Below the pieces are notes generated by a model. It searched no databases and was not told where the DNA came from. It saw only the letters and a list, made by a program, of their open reading frames with translations. Made by a program: the position numbers and the translations under genes. From Actinomycetes bacterium (GTDB taxonomy: Bacteria; Actinomycetota; Acidimicrobiia; Acidimicrobiales; RAAP-2), in assembly GCA_021838005.1 (NCBI GenBank), contig JAKCEK010000002.1, positions 1 to 34,412 of the forward strand: a DNA stretch of 34,412 bases. Direction: 5' to 3'. Positions 26,122 through 34,412 of the stretch are shown one piece after another; position 1 is the stretch's first letter, and every line of letters starts with the position of its first letter.

Positions 26122-26868
26122 ATGTCGGCCGAGGTCCTCCCTGGTTGTGAGCCCTTCGCGCACGCGGGCTCGCCCGACGGCGTGCTGGTCCTGCACGGCT
26201 TCACCGGGAACCCGACCTCGATGCGCCCGCTCGCCGAGGTCGTCGCCGCGGCCGGCTACAGCGTCGAGCTGCCCCGCCTGCCCGGACACGGGACGAGCCT
26301 CGAGGACATGGTCGCCACCCGCTTCGAGGACTGGCTCGGTGAGGCCGAGGCCGCCTACGAGCGGCTCGCGGCCCGGGGCGGGCGCGTCGGGGTGGTGGGC
26401 CTCTCGATGGGCGGAACGCTGGCCGCCCGGCTCGCCGAGACCCACGACGTCGCCGGCGCCGCCCTCATCAACCCGCTGGTGAAGTCCCAGCCCGAGGTGC
26501 TCGAGGGGATCGGCCAGCTCCTCGAGGCCGGGCTCGAGACGGTCGAGGCGATCGGCTCGGACATCAAGCGCGAGGGGACGCGCGAGCTCAGCTACGACGC
26601 CACGCCGCTCGCGAGCGCCTACAGCCTCTTTGGCGCCCTCGCCGAGGTCGAGGCCGACCTCGCGCGCGTCACCTGCCCGGTGCTGCTGCTCTCGAGCCGC
26701 GAGGACCACGTCGTCCCGCCCGAGAACGGTGACCTGCTGGCCGAGCGGGTGACCGGCCCCCTCGAGCGGATCTGGCTCGAGGACTCCTACCACGTGGCGA
26801 CCCTGGACAACGACCGCCACCAGGTCGAGTCGGCGGTCACGGCGTTCCTCGCTCGGGTCCTCCACTGA
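26122..26868 (+). CDS. alpha/beta hydrolase, carboxylesterase/monoacylglycerol lipase type
   Basis: The 248 aa product has the Est30-like fold: [18 protein letters not shown] (oxyanion region), nucleophile Ser in [10 protein letters not shown], Asp in [14 protein letters not shown] and His in [12 protein letters not shown]. Members hydrolyse short-chain esters or monoacylglycerols in the cytoplasm. No signal peptide is visible. It heads a tight operon: its TGA and the gatC ATG share one base, and gatC-gatA-gatB follow with 4-base overlaps. I know of no mechanistic link between the esterase and tRNA amidation; the coupling may be purely for expression. Confidence 0.9.
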   Translation: MSAEVLPGCEPFAHAGSPDGVLVLHGFTGNPTSMRPLAEVVAAAGYSVELPRLPGHGTSLEDMVATRFEDWLGEAEAAYERLAARGGRVGVVGLSMGGTLAARLAETHDVAGAALINPLVKSQPEVLEGIGQLLEAGLETVEAIGSDIKREGTRELSYDATPLASAYSLFGALAEVEADLARVTCPVLLLSSREDHVVPPENGDLLAERVTGPLERIWLEDSYHVATLDNDRHQVESAVTAFLARVLH

Positions 26869-27167
26869 TGGAGCGGCTCTCGCGCGCCGAGGTGGCCAAG
26901 GTGGCCCGTCTCGCCCGCATCGCCCTCGACGACGTCGAGCTCGAGCGCTTCACCGACCAACTGGCTCAGGTCCTCGAGCACGCGCGCGACCTCGAGGCGC
27001 TCGACCTCGCCGGCGTCGCGCCGACGGCCCATCCCCACGGGCTGATCAACGTGGTGCGCGACGACGAGGTCCGCGCCAGCCTCGACCGGGCCGAGGTCCT
27101 CGCCCAGGCGCCCGACGTCGTCGAGGACCGCTTCGCCGTGCCGCGGATCATCGGCGAGGCGCCGTGA
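26868..27167 (+). CDS. gatC: aspartyl/glutamyl-tRNA amidotransferase subunit C
   Basis: The 99 aa product has the usual GatC pattern: [25 protein letters not shown] at the N-terminus, [25 protein letters not shown] in the middle and the C-terminal [13 protein letters not shown]. GatC wraps around GatA and stabilises the GatCAB complex that converts Glu-tRNA-Gln or Asp-tRNA-Asn to the amide. ATG 26868 overlaps the esterase stop by one base (TGATG) and its own stop overlaps the gatA start. Confidence 0.95.
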   Translation: MERLSRAEVAKVARLARIALDDVELERFTDQLAQVLEHARDLEALDLAGVAPTAHPHGLINVVRDDEVRASLDRAEVLAQAPDVVEDRFAVPRIIGEAP

Positions 27168-28579
27168 ACGCCCTGGAGGTCGCCGCGTCGGTGCGCGCGG
27201 GCGCGACCACCGCCGTCGAGGTCGTCGCGGAGTGCCTCGAGCGGGTCGCCACCCGCAACGCCGAGCTCAACGTCTTCATCCACCTCGACGCCGAGGGAGC
27301 CCTCGCCTCGGCCGCGCGGGTCGACGAGCGCGTCGCCGCCGGCGCGTCGTTGCCGCTCGCCGGGGTGCCGGTGGCGCTCAAGGACAACCTCTGCGTGCGC
27401 GGCCAGCCGACCACGGCCGGCTCGCGCATCCTCGCGGGCTGGCGCCCACCCTACGACGCGACGGTCGTGGGGCGGCTCGCCGGCGCCGGTGCCGTCGCGC
27501 TCGGCAAGGCCAACATGGACGAGTTCGCGATGGGCTCGTCCACCGAGACCTCGGCCTACGGGCCGACGCGCAACCCGCTCGACCCCACGAGGGTGCCCGG
27601 GGGATCCTCGGGTGGTTCGGCGGCGGCCGTCGCCGCGGGGATGGTGCCGGTCGCGCTCGGCTCGGACACCGGCGGCTCGATCCGTCAGCCGGCCGCGCTC
27701 TGCGGGCTGGTCGGGGTGAAGCCGACCTACGGGCTCGTTTCGCGCTACGGGCTCATCGCCTTCGCGAGCTCACTCGACCAGATCGGCCCCTTCGCCCACA
27801 CCGTCGCGGAGGCCGCCCTCGTCCTCGAGGTGATCGCCGGCCACGACCCCCTCGACACGACCTCGCTGCCCGAGCCGGCGCCGGAGCTCTCGAGCCACCT
27901 CGACGACGGGGTGGCCGGGCGACGGGTCGGCCTGGTGCGCGAGCTCGTCGAGGGCGCCGACCCCGAGGTCCTCGACGCGGTGCGCCGGGCGGCCGAGACC
28001 CTCACCCGCGCCGGCGCCACCGTCGAGGAGGTCTCGATCCCCGAGATCAAGCTCGGCCTCTCGGCCTACTACCTCATCGCCCCGGCCGAGGCCTCGAGCA
28101 ACCTCGCGCGCTACGACGGGGTGCGCTACGGGCTGCGCGTCGACGGCCCCGACGTCGAGGCGATGAACGTCGCGACGCGCACCGTCGGCTTCGGCGACGA
28201 GGTGAAGCGCCGGATCATGCTCGGCACCTACGCCCTGTCGGCCGGCTACTACGACGCCTACTACGGCCAGGCCCTCAAGGTGCGCACGCGCATGATCGAG
28301 GCCTTCGCGCGCGCCTACGCGCGCGTGGACACCCTGCTCGGGGCGACCGCGCCCTCGGTCGCCTTCGCGCTCGGGGCGAAGACCCAGGACCCGCTCGCGA
28401 TGTACCTCTCGGACGTCTTCACCATCCCGACCAACCTGGCCGGCGAGGCCGCCGTCAGCGTCCCCTTCGGTGCCGGCGAGGGCGGCCTGCCGATCGGGGT
28501 CCAGCTACTCGGCCCGGCCCGCAGCGAAGCGCGCCTGCTCGCCGCGGCCCGGGTCCTCGAGGCCGAGGGGGGGCGATGA
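27164..28579 (+). CDS. gatA: aspartyl/glutamyl-tRNA amidotransferase subunit A
   Basis: The 471 aa amidase-signature enzyme releases ammonia from glutamine for tRNA amidation. The Ser-cisSer-Lys triad is visible: Lys K73 in [12 protein letters not shown], the cis-Ser in [15 protein letters not shown] and the nucleophile in [33 protein letters not shown] and the C-terminal [20 protein letters not shown] are typical of GatA. GTG 27164 overlaps gatC by 4 bases and the stop overlaps gatB by 4 bases, giving tight subunit stoichiometry. In many Actinobacteria pfkA lies between gatA and gatB; here it does not. Confidence 0.97.
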   Translation: MNALEVAASVRAGATTAVEVVAECLERVATRNAELNVFIHLDAEGALASAARVDERVAAGASLPLAGVPVALKDNLCVRGQPTTAGSRILAGWRPPYDATVVGRLAGAGAVALGKANMDEFAMGSSTETSAYGPTRNPLDPTRVPGGSSGGSAAAVAAGMVPVALGSDTGGSIRQPAALCGLVGVKPTYGLVSRYGLIAFASSLDQIGPFAHTVAEAALVLEVIAGHDPLDTTSLPEPAPELSSHLDDGVAGRRVGLVRELVEGADPEVLDAVRRAAETLTRAGATVEEVSIPEIKLGLSAYYLIAPAEASSNLARYDGVRYGLRVDGPDVEAMNVATRTVGFGDEVKRRIMLGTYALSAGYYDAYYGQALKVRTRMIEAFARAYARVDTLLGATAPSVAFALGAKTQDPLAMYLSDVFTIPTNLAGEAAVSVPFGAGEGGLPIGVQLLGPARSEARLLAAARVLEAEGGR

Positions 28580-30006
28580 GCCTGCCCGAGGGCTGGGAGA
28601 TGGTCGTGGGGCTCGAGGTCCACACCGAGCTGCGCACGGCCACCAAGCTCTTCTGCGGCTGCGCCAACGCCTTCGGCGCCGAGCCCAACACCCAGACCTG
28701 CCCGGTCTGCCTGGGGCTGCCCGGCTCGCTGCCGGTGCTCAACCGTCGGGCGGTCGAGCTCGCGATGGCCATCGGCCTGGCGCTGCACGCCACGGTGTCG
28801 CCCTCGACCTTCCACCGCAAGAACTACTTCTACCCCGACATGCCCAAGGACTTCCAGATCAGCCAGTACGACCGGCCGATCAACGCCGGGGGCCACCTGG
28901 ACCTACCCGACGGCTCGCGCGTGGGTATCGAGCGGGCCCACCTCGAGGAGGACACCGGCAAGTCGACCCACCTCGGGGGGACCGGGCGCATCCACGGCGC
29001 CGAGCGCTCCCTCGTCGACTACAACCGGGCCGGCGTGCCGCTGGTGGAGATCGTCTCGGCCCCGGACCTGCGCTCGTCGGCCCAGGCCCGCGCCTACGCC
29101 GCCGAGCTGCGAGGCATCCTCATGGCCACCGGTGCCTCCGACGGACGCATGGAGGAGGGCTCCATGCGCATCGACGCCAACGTCTCGGTTCACCGGGTCG
29201 GCGAGCCCTTCGCGACGCGCTGTGAGCTGAAGAACCTCAATTCGCTGCGCAGCCTGCAGCGGGCCATCGACTACGAGGCCGATCGCCAGTACGCGCTGGT
29301 CGCCTCGGGCGGCGTCGTGCGCCAGGAGACCCGTCACTGGGACGAGGACCGCGGGGTCACCTCGACGATGCGCGTCAAGGAGGAGGCCGACGACTACCGG
29401 TACTTCCAAGAGCCCGACCTCGTCGAGCTCGACCCCGCGCCGGCGTGGGTCGAGGCGGTGCGCGCCGGGCTCGGGCCGATGCCGGCCGAGCGCCGCGCGC
29501 GCCTCGCGGCCCTGCTCGGGACCCCCTCGCCCGCCCAGTTCGACGCCGTCGAGACGGTGGTCGACCTCGGGGTCGACGACCACGTCGACGCCGCGATCGC
29601 CGCGGGCGTCGAGCCCGACCGGGCGATCGCCCGGGCGGCCAACGAGCTCGCCGGCGACCCCCACGAGCGCGCGGGGCTCACCCCCGGGGCCTTCGCCGCG
29701 ACGCTGCGCCTCGAGCAGTCGGGCGACCTCTCGGCCACCCAGGCGAAGACCGTGCTCGCGACGCTGGCGCTCTCGGGTGGCGATCCCGCGGCCGTCGCCC
29801 GCGAGCTCGGCTTCGAGCGCATGGCGAGCGGCGAGCTCGAGTCGCTCGTGGACCGTCTGATCGCCGAGCACCCCGAGGAGTGGGGTCGCTACCGCGAGGG
29901 CGACGACAAGCTCGCCCAGTTCTTCACCGGCCAGGTGATGCGGGCCACTCGCGGCCAGGCCGACGGCAAGGCCGTCGTCGAGGTGCTGCGCGCTCGCCGG
30001 GGCTGA
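28576..30006 (+). CDS. gatB: aspartyl/glutamyl-tRNA amidotransferase subunit B
   Basis: The 476 aa product binds the misacylated tRNA, phosphorylates the side-chain carboxylate and amidates it. The cradle domain has [18 protein letters not shown], a zinc site formed by FCGC and CPVCLG, and the GatB signature [36 protein letters not shown] is highly conserved. The C-terminal helical YqeY-like tail ([18 protein letters not shown]) contacts tRNA. ATG 28576 overlaps gatA (ATGA). The 924 aa ORF-track entry is this frame extended upstream over gatA and is not a fusion. Confidence 0.97.
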   Translation: MSLPEGWEMVVGLEVHTELRTATKLFCGCANAFGAEPNTQTCPVCLGLPGSLPVLNRRAVELAMAIGLALHATVSPSTFHRKNYFYPDMPKDFQISQYDRPINAGGHLDLPDGSRVGIERAHLEEDTGKSTHLGGTGRIHGAERSLVDYNRAGVPLVEIVSAPDLRSSAQARAYAAELRGILMATGASDGRMEEGSMRIDANVSVHRVGEPFATRCELKNLNSLRSLQRAIDYEADRQYALVASGGVVRQETRHWDEDRGVTSTMRVKEEADDYRYFQEPDLVELDPAPAWVEAVRAGLGPMPAERRARLAALLGTPSPAQFDAVETVVDLGVDDHVDAAIAAGVEPDRAIARAANELAGDPHERAGLTPGAFAATLRLEQSGDLSATQAKTVLATLALSGGDPAAVARELGFERMASGELESLVDRLIAEHPEEWGRYREGDDKLAQFFTGQVMRATRGQADGKAVVEVLRARRG

Positions 30007-30047
30007 GCCCGCCGCCGTCACCCGGGACCGCCGGGGGCCGGGCGGGC
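30007..30047 (+). terminator. possible GC hairpin after gatB
   Basis: GCCCGCC (30007-30013) pairs with GGCGGGC (30041-30047), and the loop contains a smaller CCCGG-GACCG-CCGGG hairpin. There is no T tract. It may end the gatCAB transcript just before the ilvD promoter, but GC-rich DNA makes such pairing common. Confidence 0.35.
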
Positions 30048-30053
30048 CCTCCC

Positions 30054-30059
30054 TAGTAT
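30054..30059 (+). promoter_or_regulatory. -10 element TAGTAT of ilvD (leaderless)
   Basis: TAGTAT ends six bases before ATG 30066. No Shine-Dalgarno is visible and no -35 consensus is seen. Confidence 0.62.
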
Positions 30060-30065
30060 CGAGCG

Positions 30066-31745
30066 ATGGACCGCCACCCCACCCCCCGCTCCACCGCCGT
30101 CACCCTGGGAGCGGAGAGGGCGCCCGCGCGCGCGATGCTGCGCGCGATGGGCCTCACCGACGACGACATGGTCAAGGCGCAGGTCGGCGTGGCTTCCAGC
30201 TGGAACGAGGTCACCCCCTGCAACCTGCCGCTCGACCGGCTGGCCGATCGGGTGAAAGACGCCGTGCGCGAGGGCGGGGCCGTGCCCTTCGAGTTCGTCA
30301 CGATCGCGGTCTCCGACGGCATTTCCATGGGTCACGAGGGGATGCACGCCTCGCTCGTCTCGCGTGAGGTGATCGCCGATTCGGTCGAGACGGTCATGCA
30401 CGCCGAGCGCTTCGACGCGATGGTCACCCTCGCCGGCTGTGACAAGAGCCTGCCGGGCATGCTCATGGCGGCGGCACGCCTCGACGTGCCGGCCGTCTTC
30501 CTCTACGGCGGGACGATCCTGCCCGGCCACCTCGACGGTCGGGCCCTCGACATCACGTCGGTCTTCGAGGCCGTCGGGGCCCACGCCGTGGGCCAGATGA
30601 GCGACGCAGAGCTGCGGGCGATCGAGTGCGCCGCGTGCCCGGGCGAGGGGAGCTGCGCGGGGATGTTCACGGCCAACACCATGGCGAGCGTGGGTGAGGC
30701 CCTCGGGATGTCGCTGCTCGGCAGCGCCTCGGTGCCCTCGGTCGACCCGCGCCGTGACGCGTACGCGGCGGCCTCGGGACGGGCCGTCCTCGGCCTGCTC
30801 GACGCCGGGATCTCCGCCCGGCGGATCCTCACCCGAGAGGCCTTCGAGAACGCGATCGCCGTCGTGATGGCCCTCGGCGGCTCGACGAACGCCGTGCTGC
30901 ACCTGCTCGCGATCGCCCACGAGGCGCGCGTCGAGCTCGCCCTCGACGACTTCAACACGATCGCGGCGCGCGTCTCGCACATCGCCGACACCAAGCCCCA
31001 CGGCCGCTACCACATGAGCGACCTCGACCGGGTCGGTGGGGTGCCCGTGGTCATGGCCCATCTGCTCGAGCGTGGCCTGCTGCACGGCGAGGCGATGACC
31101 GTCGCGGGCACCACGCTCGCCGAGGCCCTCGACGCCTACCACGCGCCGGGACCCGACGGCGACGTCGTCCACGACCTCGACCACCCGATCCACCTCCAGG
31201 GGGGGATCGTCGTGCTCAGGGGGACCCTCGCGCCCCGGGGGTCCGTCGTCAAGGTGGCCGGCCTCGATCAGCTGCGCTTCGACGGGCGGGCCCGGGTCTT
31301 CGACGGCGAGGTCGCCGCCATGGAGGCGATCCTCGCGGGGTCCATCGAGCCGGGCACTGTCCTCGTCATCCGCTACGAGGGCCCCAAGGGCGGGCCGGGG
31401 ATGCGCGAGATGCTCGCCATCACCGGGGCCCTCAAGGGCGCGGGCCGCGGGGGGGACTGCGCCCTGGTGACCGACGGGCGCTTCAGCGGGGGCACCCACG
31501 GCTTTTGCGTCGGCCACGTCGCGCCCGAGGCCGTCGACGGCGGGCCGATCGCCCTCGTCGAGGACGGCGACCGCATCGTGATCGACGTCGAGAGCCTCTC
31601 GATCGACCTGGACGTGGACGAGTCCGAGCTCGCGACGCGCGCCGCGCGCGTCGTCGCGCCGGCGCCGCGTTACACCACGGGTGTCCTGGAGAAGTTCGCG
31701 CGCCTGGCCCAGGGCGCCGAGAAGGGCGCGGTGACCAGCCGTTAG
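30066..31745 (+). CDS. ilvD: dihydroxy-acid dehydratase
   Basis: The 559 aa product dehydrates 2,3-dihydroxy-isovalerate and -methylvalerate to the keto acids of valine and isoleucine, using an Fe-S cluster. Cluster cysteines lie in [12 protein letters not shown] and [19 protein letters not shown], with an early Cys in [19 protein letters not shown] is a family signature, and [21 protein letters not shown] holds the C-terminal active-site motif. The start at ATG 30066 fits the -10 spacing. It stands directly before the ilvB attenuator, so ilvD can be expressed independently of the attenuated ilvBNC operon. Confidence 0.97.
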   Translation: MDRHPTPRSTAVTLGAERAPARAMLRAMGLTDDDMVKAQVGVASSWNEVTPCNLPLDRLADRVKDAVREGGAVPFEFVTIAVSDGISMGHEGMHASLVSREVIADSVETVMHAERFDAMVTLAGCDKSLPGMLMAAARLDVPAVFLYGGTILPGHLDGRALDITSVFEAVGAHAVGQMSDAELRAIECAACPGEGSCAGMFTANTMASVGEALGMSLLGSASVPSVDPRRDAYAAASGRAVLGLLDAGISARRILTREAFENAIAVVMALGGSTNAVLHLLAIAHEARVELALDDFNTIAARVSHIADTKPHGRYHMSDLDRVGGVPVVMAHLLERGLLHGEAMTVAGTTLAEALDAYHAPGPDGDVVHDLDHPIHLQGGIVVLRGTLAPRGSVVKVAGLDQLRFDGRARVFDGEVAAMEAILAGSIEPGTVLVIRYEGPKGGPGMREMLAITGALKGAGRGGDCALVTDGRFSGGTHGFCVGHVAPEAVDGGPIALVEDGDRIVIDVESLSIDLDVDESELATRAARVVAPAPRYTTGVLEKFARLAQGAEKGAVTSR

Positions 31746-31749
31746 GGGG

Positions 31750-31778
31750 TTGTGCGCGGCGGGGGGAGCCCCTAGACT
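31750..31778 (+). promoter_or_regulatory. ilvB operon promoter: TTGTGC - 17 bp - TAGACT
   Basis: TTGTGC (31750-31755) and TAGACT (31773-31778) have the ideal 17-base spacing. The -10 ends seven bases before the GTG of the leader peptide, so the transcript should begin at or next to that codon. Confidence 0.65.
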
Positions 31779-31785
31779 CGCGGTC

Positions 31786-31833
31786 GTGAGGAGCCGCCGA
31801 CTGTCCCTGGTAGTAGGAGACCGGCGCCTCTAG
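31786..31833 (+). CDS. ilvB operon leader peptide
   Basis: A 16-codon reading frame, GTG to TAG, encodes [14 protein letters not shown] after the initiator. It carries Leu, Leu, Val, Val close together and both valines use GTA, a codon ending in A that is unusual in this very GC-rich DNA. It is followed after 22 bases by a perfect terminator hairpin and then ilvB. This is the layout of ribosome-mediated attenuation: shortage of charged Leu or Val tRNA would stall the ribosome at the LSLVV codons and favour an antiterminator. Similar short leader peptides before ilvB are known in Actinobacteria. The start is leaderless by the -10 position. Confidence 0.72.
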   Translation: MRSRRLSLVVGDRRL

Positions 31834-31855
31834 TCACGTCTCGACGTTGCACCGG

Positions 31856-31887
31856 AGGCCTCCCGAAAGCGGGAGGCCTTTTTGTTT
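31856..31887 (+). terminator. ilvB attenuator (rho-independent terminator)
   Basis: AGGCCTCCCG-AAAG-CGGGAGGCCT forms a perfect 10-bp stem with a 4-base loop, followed by TTTTTGTTT. It is the only terminator with a clear T tract in the window, and it sits upstream of ilvB rather than after an operon. GCCTC at 31826-31830 could pair with GAGGC at 31855-31859 as part of an antiterminator. Confidence 0.88.
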
Positions 31888-31910
31888 ACCCCGACCACCG
31901 AAGGAGCCCC

Positions 31911-33619
31911 GTGGAACTCACCGGAGCCCAAGCCCTCATCAAGAGCCTCGAGCACGAGGGGGTCGAGGTCATCTTCGGCCTGCCCGGTGGAGCGATCCTG
32001 CCGGTCTACGACCCGATCCTCGACTCACCGATCCGTCACATCCTCGTGCGCCACGAGCAGGGGGCCGGCCACATGGCCGAGGGCTACGCCCTCGCGACCG
32101 GCCGACCGGGGGTCGCGATGGTCACGAGCGGGCCCGGGGCGACCAACATCGTCACCCCGATCGCCAACGCCCACATGGACTCGACCCCCCTCGTCGTGGT
32201 GACCGGCCAGGTGGCTCGGGCCTCCATCGGCACCGACGCCTTCCAAGAGTGCGACATCACCGGGATCACGATGGGCATCACCAAGCACAACTTCCTCGTG
32301 TCGTCGGCTCGCGAGATCCCCCGGGCGATCGCCGCGGCCTTCCACCTGGCCACCACCGGCCGACCCGGGCCGGTCCTCGTCGACCTGCCCAAGGACGTCG
32401 CCCAGTCGACCATGGAGTGGTGGTATCCCGCGGGCGTCGAGGAGCTCGACCTGCCGGGCTACCGGCCGCTCGTGGGGGTCGACGAGGGCGAGCTCGAGCG
32501 CGCCGCCGCCCTGCTCGCGACCTCGGAGCGGCCGGTCCTCTACGTCGGCGGCGGGGTCTTGAAGGCCCGGGCCCACGAGCAGCTGCGCGCCTTCGCCGAG
32601 CGCACGCGCATCCCGGTCGTCACGACCCTCATGGCCCGCGGCGCCTTCCCCGACAGCCACGAGCTGGCCCTCGGCATGCCCGGGATGCACGGCACCTACG
32701 CCGCGGTCACCGCCTTGCAGCGGGCCGACCTCCTGCTCGCGCTGGGCACGCGCTTCGACGACCGGGTGACCGGCAAGGTCTCGGCCTTTGCGCCCTCCGC
32801 CAAGGTCGTCCACGTCGACATCGACGCGGCCGAGTTCAACAAGATCCGTCACGCCGACGTCGCGGTGCGTGCCGACGCCGCGGGCGCCCTCGGCGCGCTC
32901 GAGGAGATGGGCGCGGCCCCGGCGAACCTCGACGTCTGGTGGAAGGAGATCCGCACCTGGCAGGAGAGCTACCCGCTCACCTACGACCCACCGGCCGAGG
33001 CGGGGCCGCTGCGCCCCCAGCACGTCATCGAGTCGATCTACGCGGCCTCACCGGGCGGCACCGTGGTCGCGGCGGGGGTGGGCCAGCACCAGATGTGGGC
33101 CTCGCAGTTCTGGCGCTTCGAGGAGCCGGGCACCTGGATCAATTCGGGGGGCGCGGGGACCATGGGCTTCGGCGTGCCGGCCGCCATCGGGGCGAAGGTC
33201 GGACGACCCGAGCGCACCGTGTGGTGCATCGACGGCGACGGCTGCTTCCAGATGACCGCCCAGGAGCTCACCACGGCGCGCGCCGAGGGCATCCCGATCA
33301 AGGTGGCCATCCTCAACAACGCCTACCTGGGCATGGTCCGCCAGTGGCAGGAGATGTTCTACGAGGAGCGCTACAGCGAGGTCTACCTCAACGCCGACCT
33401 GCCCGACTACGTGAAGTGGGCCGAGGCGATGGGCTGCGTGGGGCTGCGGGCGCGCACACCCGCCGAGATGCGCTCGGTCATCGAGGAGGCCAACGCCGTC
33501 AACGACGTGCCCGTCGTGGTGGACTTCCGCACCGACGCCACCGAGAAGGTCTTCCCGATGGTCGCGGCCGGCGCGAGCAACGACGACATCATGGTCCACC
33601 CCTCCCAGAGGGTTCGCGC

Positions 33620-33623
<4 letters not shown>
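31911..33623 (+). CDS. ilvB: acetolactate synthase large subunit
   Basis: The 570 aa ThDP enzyme condenses pyruvate with pyruvate or 2-oxobutyrate, the first common step of Val/Leu/Ile synthesis. The ThDP-activating Glu lies in [22 protein letters not shown] is present. The FAD-binding middle domain contains [13 protein letters not shown] and [14 protein letters not shown]. The ThDP/Mg motif runs from [15 protein letters not shown] to [17 protein letters not shown] 31911 has AAGGAG four bases upstream, placed just beyond the attenuator. The stop overlaps ilvN by 4 bases. Confidence 0.97.

Positions 33624-34412
<789 letters not shown>

Noticed and set aside
27232-30006. 924 aa ORF that looks like a GatA-GatB fusion
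   Set aside because: The first half is an Arg/Gly/Pro-rich out-of-frame reading of gatA; only the part from ATG 28576 is GatB, and gatA has its own stop overlapping that ATG.
31856-31887. Terminator of ilvD rather than an attenuator
   Set aside because: It lies more than 100 bases after the ilvD stop, downstream of a good promoter and a Leu/Val leader peptide, and 23 bases before the ilvB start.

Overview
The window is very GC-rich, bacterial, densely coding DNA with strong G/C third positions. The run cysteine desulfurase - mnmA - ligA - ... - gatCAB - ilvD - ilvB - ilvN - ilvC matches the gene order known from many Actinobacteria. A type-2-like IleRS of 1,044 aa, a PASTA kinase-like protein and many apparently leaderless genes fit the same phylum. 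I cannot place it to genus. It looks like a chromosomal core region: I see no insertion sequence, phage gene, CRISPR array, tRNA or rRNA.

Layout. (1) 1-6.3 kb is an amine catabolism block. A minus-strand operon holds an Lrp-type regulator, a class III aminotransferase and an FAD amine oxidoreductase. Divergent to it are an aminobutyraldehyde-type dehydrogenase and alanine dehydrogenase. The likely logic is that the amine donates to pyruvate, the aldehyde is oxidised, and alanine dehydrogenase returns pyruvate. (2) 6.3-14.4 kb is a zipper of alternating strands: DUF5522-like/quinone oxidoreductase, glutathione peroxidase, tandem GNAT, HAD hydrolase, GNAT, ileS, MarR, yceI. Every convergent junction is a 4-base overlap of stop codons and every divergent junction is 37-105 bases. 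(3) 14.4-21.5 kb holds a tiny membrane protein, an MFS exporter, a succinate-semialdehyde-type dehydrogenase, cysteine desulfurase, mnmA and ligA. (4) 21.5-26.1 kb holds a membrane PASTA protein with a degenerate kinase domain, a small HIT-like zinc-ribbon protein, an SDR oxidoreductase and a DHA2-type MFS transporter. (5) 26.1-30.0 kb is a carboxylesterase followed by gatCAB with 1-, 4- and 4-base overlaps. (6) 30.1-34.4 kb is branched-chain amino acid synthesis: ilvD, then ilvB-ilvN-ilvC behind a transcription attenuator. ilvC is cut by the window end.

Expression signals repeat through the window. At least twelve genes or operons carry a -10-like hexamer (TAnnnT or a close variant) exactly 6 or 7 bases before the start codon and no Shine-Dalgarno sequence, the signature of leaderless mRNAs. 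The ilvB leader peptide follows the same rule. Nine tandem junctions are GTGA/ATGA stop-start overlaps. Genes with a real leader (the aminobutyraldehyde-type dehydrogenase, ileS, yceI, the SDR gene, ilvB, ilvC) carry AAGGAG-like or GAGGAG sites.

No wholly new multi-gene system is evident. The points most worth following are the ilvB attenuator with its leaderless Leu/Val leader peptide, the shared-stop zipper with back-to-back leaderless promoters, the PASTA pseudokinase paired with a HIT-like protein, and the two operator-like palindromes between marR and yceI.
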